In this document: piece after piece, positions 56,630 to 64,000 of the stretch
Numbering within the stretch: position 1 is the first letter of the stretch
Layout: every line of letters begins with the position of its first letter
Assembly: GCA_041874725.1 (NCBI GenBank)
Contig: CP097466.1
Coordinates: 5,332,001 to 5,396,000, forward strand
Origin: Duganella sp. BuS-21
Lineage (GTDB): Bacteria; Pseudomonadota; Gammaproteobacteria; Burkholderiales; Burkholderiaceae_D
Direction of reading: 5' to 3'
DNA length: 64,000 nt
Notes under the pieces: generated by a model
Database searches by the model: none
Seen by the model: only the letters and a program-made list of their open reading frames with translations
What the model was told of the DNA's origin: nothing
Position numbers and translations under genes: made by a program

Positions 56630-59600
56630 ATGACCTCGATCGTAATAACACTGACCACTGACGACATCATCGGCCTGGGGACGAAGAATATCGCCGCCCT
56701 CACCACCGAGGACATGCAGGCGTTCAATTCCGATCAGATTGCGGCCCTTTCCACCGCCAATGTGCGTGTGCTGTCGACCCAGCAGATGGCCTTCCTCAGC
56801 CTGGACGGCCTGATCGGCCTGACCACGGACGGCATCCAGGCCCTCAAAGCAGCCAACATCACCGCCTTGAACTCGGACCAGCTGCTGACCCTGAGCACGG
56901 ACCAACTGGTCGCGCTGACCACCCAGCACATGACCGCGCTGACCACGCGCCAGTTGAACCTGCTGGCGCCGACCCAGATCGCCGCGCTGGAGACCCAGGA
57001 TGTGCGCGCCCTGCTGAGCCAGCAGATCAACAGCATCAGCTCGGACCAGATCGTCAACCTGAGCACCGACCAGTTGACCAGCATGAGCTCGACGCAGCTG
57101 CGCGCCATCAGCACCCGCGCCATCACCGCGCTCACCAGCGACCAAGTGGCTGCCCTGGTGTCGAACCAGCTGCAGCAGATCGCCACCCACCAGATCAACG
57201 CGCTGACCGCCGGCCAGTTGTACACCGTCACCACCGACCAGATCGCCCAGCTCAGCACCTTGCAGATCAGCTCGCTGGCCACCCAGTCGCTGCAAAGCCT
57301 GAGCAGCGACCAGATCGCCGCCATCGAAACGCGCGACCTGATCTGGATGAGCAGCCAGCAAATCCGCGCGCTCGGCTACGACCAGCTGATCGGCCTGACC
57401 ACCGACCAGGCCCACGCGCTGCGCAGCAATGAAATTGCGGCCTTGCGCGCCGACCAGATCAACGTGCTCAGCACCGACCAGGTGCTGGCCTTGACCTCGC
57501 TGGCGCCGCTGACCTCGGCCCAGATCGCCGGCCTCACCACCGACCACGTCACCTCGCTGGCCACGCGCACCATCGCCGCCCTGACCACGGCCCAGTTGGC
57601 CGCGCTCAACGCCGACCAGGTGGTGGCCCTCAACACCGACCAGGTGGTCGCGCTGAGCTCGGCGCAGGTATCGGCCCTGACCACCAATCTGATCACCCAG
57701 CTCACCACGGACCAGATCGTCGCCATCGAAACGCGCGACATTCCGGCCCTGACCAGCAGCCAGCTGCGCGCCCTCAATAGCGACCAGCTGGTGGCCCTGA
57801 CCACCAGCCAGATCGCCATGCTGGCCACCGCCATCCTGCCGACGCTGCGCCCGGACCAGCTGGCCGCGCTGACCACCGACCAGATCGCCGCGCTCAAATC
57901 GCTGGTGCCGCTGACCACTGCGCAAATCCAGGGCCTGACCACCGACCAGCTGGTCTGGATGGACACCAAGGACCTGGTGGCGCTCAGCACCACCCAGCTG
58001 GCGGCCCTGACGCCGGACCAGATCATGGCGCTGACCACCGACCAGGTGATTTTGCTCACCACCGCCCAGATCGCCGGTCTGACCACCAATATGCTGGTGC
58101 AGATGAACACGGCCCAGGTGCAGGCCATTGAAACCCGCGACATCCCGGCCCTGAGCAGCAGCCAGCTGCGTGTGCTCAATAGCGACCAGCTGGTGGCCAT
58201 GACCACCGCCCAGTTCGCCGTAATGGCAAGCGACATGCTGGCCAACCTGCTGCCGGAACAGGTCGCCGTGCTGTCGAGCGACCAGTTGGCCAGCTTGAAG
58301 AATCTGCTGACCCTGACCACCGCCCAGTTCGCCGCGCTGACCACCGACCAGCTGGTCACGCTGGAAAGCCGCGACCTGGTGGCCCTCACCAGCAAGCAGC
58401 TGGCCGCACTGACGCCGGACCAGATCATCGCGCTGACCACCGACCAGGTCGTACTGCTGACCACGGCCCAGGTGAACGCGCTGACCACCAGCGTGTTCGC
58501 GCAGCTCAACACTGCCCAGATCCAGGCCATCGAAACGCGCGACATCCGCGCCCTGAACACGGCCCAGATCCGCGCCCTGAACAGCGACCAGCTGATCGCC
58601 TTGAGCACCGACCAGATCTACGCCCTGACCACGGAAAGCGCGCAAGCGCTGCGTCCGGACCAACTGATGGTGCTGACCACCGACCAGATCATCGCCATCA
58701 AGTCGCTGCTGCCGCTGACCACCACCCAGATCTCCTCGCTCACCACCGACCAGATCGCCGCGCTGGAAACCGCCGCCATTGCCGGCCTCAGCAACGCCCA
58801 GCTGGCTTCGCTGAACTCCGACCAGGTGCAGGCGCTGACCTCCGACCAGCTGATCGGCCTCACCACCGCCCAGGTCGCCGGCCTGAACACCGTCACCCTG
58901 GGCGCGCTGACCACGCTGCAAGTGCAGGCGCTGGAAACGCGCGACGTCGCAGTGCTGAGCGGCAACCAGATTCGCGGCTTCAACAGCGACCAGATCGTCG
59001 CCCTGACCACCGACCAGATCAGCATGCTCAGCACCGCCGCCGAGCAGGCCCTGACGGCCGAGCAGGTCGCGGCCCTGACCACCGACCAGATCGTCGCCCT
59101 GAAATCCCTGGTGCCGCTGACCACCGCGCAGATCCAGGCGCTGACCACCGGCCAGCTGATCTCGATTGAAAGCAAGGACGTCATTGCCCTGACCAGCGTG
59201 CAGCTGGCCGCGCTCAACAGCGACCAGGTGCAGGCCCTGACCAGCGACCAGGTGATCGGCCTGACCGTGACCCAGTATGCCAACATGAGCACGGCCATGC
59301 TCAATATGTTGACCACCGACCAGATCCGCTACGTGGAAACGCGCGACATCGCCGCCCTGCGCGCGGCGCAGGTGGCGCAGCTGTCCACCGACCAGATCGT
59401 GGCGCTGCTCACCGACCAGTTCACCGCGCTCAGCAGCGCGGCCGTGGGCGCGCTCACCACCGACCAGATCAGCGTGCTGACCAGCGACCAGCTGAACGCC
59501 ATGAGCACCCTGGCCGGCGTCTCCAGCCGCCAGTTGACCGCCTTCACCACCGCGCAGATCAGCGCCCTGACCACGCGCAACCTGGCCTCGCTGGCCAGCA

Positions 59601-62600
59601 ACCAGCTCGGCGTGCTCAACACCGACCAGGTGCTGGCCCTGACCACCGACCAGATCGTCGCCCTCAGCGGCGGCCAGTTCCGTGGCCTGAGCTCGGACGC
59701 CATCGCCGCCCTCAGCACCGACCAGATCCGCGCCATCGAAACGCGCGACATCGCCATGCTGAACGTGCAGCAGGTCAACAAGCTGACCACCGACCAGATC
59801 ATTGCCATGGGCACCGAGCAGATCTACGCGCTCGGCACGGCCCAGGAAATGGCTCTGACCGACGACCAGATCACCGCCCTCACCACCGACCAGATCGACG
59901 CCCTGCGCTCGCTGGCCGTGCTGAGCACGCGCCAGATCCGCGCCCTCACCAGCGACCAGATCGGCGCCATCAATTCCGCCGACCTGGTGACCCTGACCAC
60001 GCGCCAGCTGGCCGCCTTCAGCAGCGACCAGCTGCAGTCGCTCAACACCGAGCAGATCATCGCGCTCAGCAGTTCGCAGATCGCCGCCCTGAGCAACAGC
60101 GCCATCGCCGTGCTCAGCACCGATGCCATCGCGGCCATCGAAACGCGCGACATCCGCGCCATGCGCACCTCGCAGATCGCCAATCTGAGCCTGGCCCAGG
60201 TTATGGCGCTGCGCACCGACCAGCTGGCCGCCTTCACCACGGCCGCCGTGCGCGCCCTGACGGCCGACCAGTTGGCCGTGCTGACCAGCGACCAGCTGGA
60301 AGCCCTGCAGCTGGCGCCGCTGGCCACGCGCCAGATCGTCGCCCTCACCACCGACCAGATCGCCGCACTGAGCACCGCCGACTTCGCCGCCCTGCTGACC
60401 GCGCAGGTCGCCGCGCTGACCTCGGACCAGGCGTTCGCCATCACCAGCGACCAGATGGTGGCGCTCAACACCGCCCAGCTGCGCGCCCTGAGCACCAGCA
60501 CGCTGGCGGCGCTGGCCACCGACCGCATCGCCGCGCTGAGCAATAGCGACCTGGCGTCGCTGAGCACGCGCCAGATCGCCGTGCTGACCACCGACCAGCT
60601 GGGCGGCCTGAGTACCGCGCAAATGCGCGCCCTGACCACCCAGGAAATCGCCGCACTGACGCAAATCCAGCTCGGCGCCATGACCGACACCCAACTCGAC
60701 GCCCTGCTGACCCTGGCCGCGCTCAGTACGCGCCAGCTGCAAGCGCTGAGCACCGACCAGGTCTCGCACCTGAACCTGGCCGACCTGCAATCGCTGAGCT
60801 CGCGCCAGATCAGCGCGCTGACGAGCGACCAGGTGGCGAACATGACCACCGACCAGATCGCCGGCATGCTGATCGCCCAACTGCGCGCGCTGGGCGTGGT
60901 CGCCATTCAGGCCCTGACCACCGACCAGATCAACGCCATCAGCAACAACAGCCTGGCCAATCTGAGCACGCGCCAGATCGCCGCGCTGACCATCGACCAG
61001 GTGATCGCGCTGCGCACCGACCAGATCATGGCGCTGACCACGCAGGAAATCGCCGCCCTCACCACCGCGCAGAAATCGGTGCTGAGCAGCGACCAACTGG
61101 CCGCCCTGAGCTCGCTGGCGAGCTTCTCGACCGCGTCCATCGCGGCCCTGACCACCGATCAAATCGCCTCACTGCCGCTGCCGATCCTGGCCACCCTGAC
61201 CACGGCGCAGATTGCCGCACTCACCACCGACCAGGCCATGGTGCTGCGCACCGAAGCCATTGTTGCGCTGAGCACCAAGCAGGTCCGCGCACTGACCAGC
61301 CGCCAGCTCGGCGCCCTCACCACCGACCAGATCCAGGCCATGGAACTGGAAGACCTGCAAGCCTTGACCAGCCGCCAGATCGTCGGCCTGACCACCGACC
61401 AGATCGTCAGCTTGCTGCAGAGCCAGGTGGCCGGCTTCTCGACCCAGATCATCGCCTCGCTGACCACCCAGCAGATCCGCGCGCTGACCACCGACCAGAT
61501 GGCAGCGCTGGTCTCGCTGGCGCCGCTGACGAGCCGCCAGATCAGCGCCCTGACGACCGATCAGATCGCCAGCCTGACCAGCATCGCCACGCTCAAAACC
61601 AACCAGATCGCCGGTCTCACCAGCGCCCAGATCGGCGCCCTGACCACCGACCAGGTGATCGCGCTGACCACGCAGCAGGTGCGCAGCCTGACCCTGGCCA
61701 CGCTGGCCGCCCTCACCACCGACCAGGTGATGGTGATTGAAAACGAAGACATTGCCGCACTCGGCAGCAACCAGATCGTCGCCCTCAGCAGCGACCAGCT
61801 GGCCGTGCTGAGCGCGCCGCAGTTCGCCAGCATCAGTACCAAAGTGCTGAGCGCCCTGGCCACCAAGCAGATCGCCGCCCTCAGCACCGACCAGGTCAAC
61901 AGCCTGGCCTCGCTGGCGCCGCTGACCACGTCCCAGGTGCGGGCCTTGACCACGGACCAGCTCATCAACCTGCTGGTAGGCCAGATCAGCACTCTCAAGA
62001 CCGCCCAGCTGGGCGCGCTCAGCAGCGTGCAGCTGCAGTCGCTGACCACCGACCAGGTGGTGGCGCTGACCACGCAGCAAGTGCGCGGCCTGGGTGCGAC
62101 CGCCCTGACCCGTTTGACCACCGACCAGATCGCCGCGATTGAACTGGTCGACATCGCCGCGCTCAGCACCGCCCAGGTGGCGAGCTTGCGCACCGACCAG
62201 ATCGTCGCGCTGACGGTGTTCCAGCTCGGCGCCTTCACCTCGCAGGAAATCGGCGCCCTGACCACCGCCCAGATGGCGGTGATGACCACCGAACAGTTCG
62301 CCGCCCTCGGCAGCCTGGGCGGCTTCGGCACCAAGCAGATCGCCGGCATGTCGTCCGACCAGATCATGGCGCTGACACCGACTCAGATCGCGAATCTGAA
62401 AACCGCGCAGTTGGCGGCGCTCAGCACCTTCCAGATCCAGTTCCTCAACAGCGATCAGATCCCGGCGCTGACCACCGCGCAGATGCGCGCGCTGACCACG
62501 CGCCAGATCGCCGCGCTGACCACCGACCAGCTCAACGCGCTGGAAGACGTCGACCTGCGCGCGCTCACCACGCGCCAGATCGTCGCCCTCACCAGCGACC

Positions 62601-64000
62601 AGTTGGGCGGCTTGCTGCTGACCCAGTACGGCAACCTCAGCACGCAAGAGATCGCTGGCTTCAGCACGCGCCAGATCGGCTACCTGAGCGTCGCCCAGCT
62701 GGAAGCGCTGGCCACCCTGACCGCGCTCACCAGCAGCCAGGTGCGTGCGCTGACCACCGATCAGCTGTTCAATATGTCGGTCGGCGCCCTGACCTCGCTC
62801 AAAACCAGCCAGATCGCTGCCTTGGGCAGCGCCCAGGTCGATGGCCTGACCGATCAGCAATTGATCGCGCTGTCGACGGCACAGGTCCGCTCGCTGTCGA
62901 CTTCGTTGCTGTCGCATCTGAGCGCGGCGCAGATCATCGTCATCGAAACCGAAGACTTCGCCGCCCTCAGCACCGCCCAGCTGCGCGCGCTGACCACCGA
63001 CCAGATGGCGGTGCTGACGCTTGACCAATTACGCTCACTGAGCGCCGCCAGCGTGGCGGCCTTCACGGCGGCCCAGCTAAGCGCGCTCGACGCGACCCAG
63101 CAGGGCGCGCTCGGCAATCTTCCCGACTTCTCCACCGCCCAGATCGCCGCGATGCCGACCAGCCGCGTCGCCACGCTGACGCAAAGCGAAATCGAATCGC
63201 TGAGCACCAAGCAGATCGCCGCACTGACCTCACAACAGATCGCCGTGCTCGACGCCAGCCAACTGGCCTTCCTGGGCGGCACCCAGCTGGGTGCGCTGAC
63301 CACCAGGGCGCTCACCGGCCTGGACTCGGCCAACCTCCAGTACATCGATGCGGAAGACTTCGCCTTCTTCAAATCGGCACAGCTGCAATCGCTGAGCTCA
63401 GCCCAGCTGATGCTGCTCAACAGCGACCAGGTCGCCGCGCTGACCACGCAAAGCGTGTCCGGCCTGAAAGCCACCCAGATCGCGCTGCTGAGCGCCGACC
63501 AGCTCAACGCGCTGGCGAAAATCTCGGCCTTGAGCACGCTGCAGATCCGCGCCCTGACCAGCGACCAGTTGCCTGGCCTGAGCGCCGACCAGATCGCGGC
63601 CCTGAGCTCGCGCCAGATCGCCGCGCTGAGCCAGACGCAAACGCCGTTCCTCAACAGCGACCAGATCATCGCCCTGGAGACGGGCGACCTGATCGCCATG
63701 AACACGCGGGCCCTGCAGGCGCTGACCGCCGGCCAGATCGCCGCCATCGAAGCCCAGGACATCGCCGCGCTGCGCTCGGCCCAGCTGTCGGTCTTCACCA
63801 CCGACCAGCTCCTGGCGCTGACGGTCGACCAGATCGCCGCGTTCAGCACCGCCGCCATGACCGGGCTGACCGTCAACCAGGCCAAGGTCATCACCAGTGA
63901 CCAGATCGTCGCCCTCAGCGGCATCCAGTTGCGCGCGCTCAGCACCAAAGCCATCGCCGCGCTCGACACCGACCAGTTCACCGCCATTGAAGCGGCCGAC
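56630..64000 (+). CDS. giant octapeptide-repeat protein, 3' end beyond window
   Basis: One uninterrupted frame of 2,457 codons reaching the last base. The start ATG at 56630 has GGAGAAG about 8 bases upstream; an in-frame ATG at 56603 lacks one and sits in a dyad. The protein enters repeats at once, with no signal peptide. Each unit is eight residues with consensus [TS]-T-D-Q-[ILV]-x-A-L; positions 5 and 8 are nearly always hydrophobic. From residue 233 the units form super-repeats of about 134 residues: an E-x-x-D unit, six octads, one hexapeptide such as KSLVPL, and nine octads. Super-repeats start at 233, 367, 501, 635, 769, 903, 1037, 1171, 1304, 1438, 1572, 1704, 1838, 1972, 2106, 2240 and 2374. 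No enzyme motif or membrane segment is seen. The Thr/Ser-x-x-Gln pattern would suit a helix N-cap, so a superhelical alpha-solenoid is one guess. It may be cotranscribed with fliR. Function unknown. Confidence 0.9.
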   Translation, partial: MTSIVITLTTDDIIGLGTKNIAALTTEDMQAFNSDQIAALSTANVRVLSTQQMAFLSLDGLIGLTTDGIQALKAANITALNSDQLLTLSTDQLVALTTQHMTALTTRQLNLLAPTQIAALETQDVRALLSQQINSISSDQIVNLSTDQLTSMSSTQLRAISTRAITALTSDQVAALVSNQLQQIATHQINALTAGQLYTVTTDQIAQLSTLQISSLATQSLQSLSSDQIAAIETRDLIWMSSQQIRALGYDQLIGLTTDQAHALRSNEIAALRADQINVLSTDQVLALTSLAPLTSAQIAGLTTDHVTSLATRTIAALTTAQLAALNADQVVALNTDQVVALSSAQVSALTTNLITQLTTDQIVAIETRDIPALTSSQLRALNSDQLVALTTSQIAMLATAILPTLRPDQLAALTTDQIAALKSLVPLTTAQIQGLTTDQLVWMDTKDLVALSTTQLAALTPDQIMALTTDQVILLTTAQIAGLTTNMLVQMNTAQVQAIETRDIPALSSSQLRVLNSDQLVAMTTAQFAVMASDMLANLLPEQVAVLSSDQLASLKNLLTLTTAQFAALTTDQLVTLESRDLVALTSKQLAALTPDQIIALTTDQVVLLTTAQVNALTTSVFAQLNTAQIQAIETRDIRALNTAQIRALNSDQLIALSTDQIYALTTESAQALRPDQLMVLTTDQIIAIKSLLPLTTTQISSLTTDQIAALETAAIAGLSNAQLASLNSDQVQALTSDQLIGLTTAQVAGLNTVTLGALTTLQVQALETRDVAVLSGNQIRGFNSDQIVALTTDQISMLSTAAEQALTAEQVAALTTDQIVALKSLVPLTTAQIQALTTGQLISIESKDVIALTSVQLAALNSDQVQALTSDQVIGLTVTQYANMSTAMLNMLTTDQIRYVETRDIAALRAAQVAQLSTDQIVALLTDQFTALSSAAVGALTTDQISVLTSDQLNAMSTLAGVSSRQLTAFTTAQISALTTRNLASLASNQLGVLNTDQVLALTTDQIVALSGGQFRGLSSDAIAALSTDQIRAIETRDIAMLNVQQVNKLTTDQIIAMGTEQIYALGTAQEMALTDDQITALTTDQIDALRSLAVLSTRQIRALTSDQIGAINSADLVTLTTRQLAAFSSDQLQSLNTEQIIALSSSQIAALSNSAIAVLSTDAIAAIETRDIRAMRTSQIANLSLAQVMALRTDQLAAFTTAAVRALTADQLAVLTSDQLEALQLAPLATRQIVALTTDQIAALSTADFAALLTAQVAALTSDQAFAITSDQMVALNTAQLRALSTSTLAALATDRIAALSNSDLASLSTRQIAVLTTDQLGGLSTAQMRALTTQEIAALTQIQLGAMTDTQLDALLTLAALSTRQLQALSTDQVSHLNLADLQSLSSRQISALTSDQVANMTTDQIAGMLIAQLRALGVVAIQALTTDQINAISNNSLANLSTRQIAALTIDQVIALRTDQIMALTTQEIAALTTAQKSVLSSDQLAALSSLASFSTASIAALTTDQIASLPLPILATLTTAQIAALTTDQAMVLRTEAIVALSTKQVRALTSRQLGALTTDQIQAMELEDLQALTSRQIVGLTTDQIVSLLQSQVAGFSTQIIASLTTQQIRALTTDQMAALVSLAPLTSRQISALTTDQIASLTSIATLKTNQIAGLTSAQIGALTTDQVIALTTQQVRSLTLATLAALTTDQVMVIENEDIAALGSNQIVALSSDQLAVLSAPQFASISTKVLSALATKQIAALSTDQVNSLASLAPLTTSQVRALTTDQLINLLVGQISTLKTAQLGALSSVQLQSLTTDQVVALTTQQVRGLGATALTRLTTDQIAAIELVDIAALSTAQVASLRTDQIVALTVFQLGAFTSQEIGALTTAQMAVMTTEQFAALGSLGGFGTKQIAGMSSDQIMALTPTQIANLKTAQLAALSTFQIQFLNSDQIPALTTAQMRALTTRQIAALTTDQLNALEDVDLRALTTRQIVALTSDQLGGLLLTQYGNLSTQEIAGFSTRQIGYLSVAQLEALATLTALTSSQVRALTTDQLFNMSVGALTSLKTSQIAALGSAQVDGLTDQQLIALSTAQVRSLSTSLLSHLSAAQIIVIETEDFAALSTAQLRALTTDQMAVLTLDQLRSLSAASVAAFTAAQLSALDATQQGALGNLPDFSTAQIAAMPTSRVATLTQSEIESLSTKQIAALTSQQIAVLDASQLAFLGGTQLGALTTRALTGLDSANLQYIDAEDFAFFKSAQLQSLSSAQLMLLNSDQVAALTTQSVSGLKATQIALLSADQLNALAKISALSTLQIRALTSDQLPGLSADQIAALSSRQIAALSQTQTPFLNSDQIIALETGDLIAMNTRALQALTAGQIAAIEAQDIAALRSAQLSVFTTDQLLALTVDQIAAFSTAAMTGLTVNQAKVITSDQIVALSGIQLRALSTKAIAALDTDQFTAIEAAD
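57326..63997 (+). repeat. tandem ~402-bp super-repeats within the giant gene
   Basis: Sixteen complete copies begin at 57326, 57728, 58130, 58532, 58934, 59336, 59738, 60140, 60539, 60941, 61343, 61739, 62141, 62543, 62945 and 63347. The seventeenth begins at 63749. Lengths are 402 bp except 399 (copy 8) and 396 (copy 11), always multiples of three. Within each, 24-bp octad units such as CTGACCACCGACCAGATC repeat. Copies 1-6 are the most alike; later copies have diverged. The start of a further unit appears at 63989, after a shortened 240-bp copy. Confidence 0.92.

Noticed and set aside
56498..61162. Very long reverse-strand open frame (about 1,554 codons) opposite the giant repeat gene, with further long ones up to 63987
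   Set aside because: It is the antisense image of the in-frame octad repeats. The forward frame has a ribosome site, a regular protein pattern and no stop. The reverse proteins are Gly/Gln/Arg-rich, as expected from reading GC-rich repeats backwards.
56630..64000. CRISPR array or non-coding tandem repeat
   Set aside because: Units are 24 bp and 402 bp, all multiples of three, degenerate at third positions, and in one open frame; there are no unique spacers and no cas genes.

Overview
The window is a high-GC bacterial chromosome segment. Gene content and protein sequence point to a Betaproteobacterium, most likely Oxalobacteraceae of the Duganella/Massilia/Janthinobacterium type. The supporting signs are the order gmk-rpoZ-spoT near greB, a zwf-hexR pair, a complete flagellar export and basal-body cluster, many chemoreceptors and dispersed GC-rich palindromes. 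This placement is an inference from family resemblance; no database search was possible.

Region 1 (1-8862) is sugar-phosphate metabolism. It holds the 3' part of pgi, an SMP-30 lactonase overlapping its stop, a reverse-strand chemoreceptor, zwf with its regulator hexR, a KaiC-like double ATPase followed by a single receiver-domain protein, and transaldolase closed by a strong terminator. Two tandem palindromes overlap a promoter in front of zwf and look like HexR operators. Region 2 (8910-15771) is a three-gene RND efflux operon plus a patatin-like hydrolase. Region 3 (15876-28941) is mostly housekeeping: a second chemoreceptor, a reverse-strand operon (Ser/Thr kinase, PP2C phosphatase, rph, rdgB, hemW), yicC, a Rpn-type nuclease, a small monooxygenase, a DUF72 protein, gmk, rpoZ and spoT.

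Region 4 (28942-35060) is a scarred zone. It has a REP-like hairpin, the tail of a REP-associated transposase, a frameshifted periplasmic binding protein, greB, a membrane protein, a NarL-type two-component pair, a diguanylate cyclase, and a 134-bp miniature inverted-repeat element with a 12-bp target duplication that has split a terminator.

Region 5 (35060-56544) is the flagellar cluster: fliC, flaG, fliD, fliS, fliT, a FliK-like protein, a small FlhB-C-terminal homologue and a PilZ flagellar brake; fliE in reverse; then fliFGHIJK and fliLMNOPQR. These encode the filament, cap, chaperones, MS- and C-rings, export ATPase and export gate. Candidate sigma-28 promoters precede fliC and fliD.

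Region 6 (56630-64000, running off the window) is the most unusual part. It is one continuous frame of at least 2,457 codons made almost entirely of octapeptide units (consensus T-T-D-Q-I-x-A-L). These are organised into 134-residue super-repeats of sixteen octads plus one hexapeptide. It begins 85 bp after fliR on the same strand. I cannot assign it to a characterised family, and it is the main candidate for an undescribed system.
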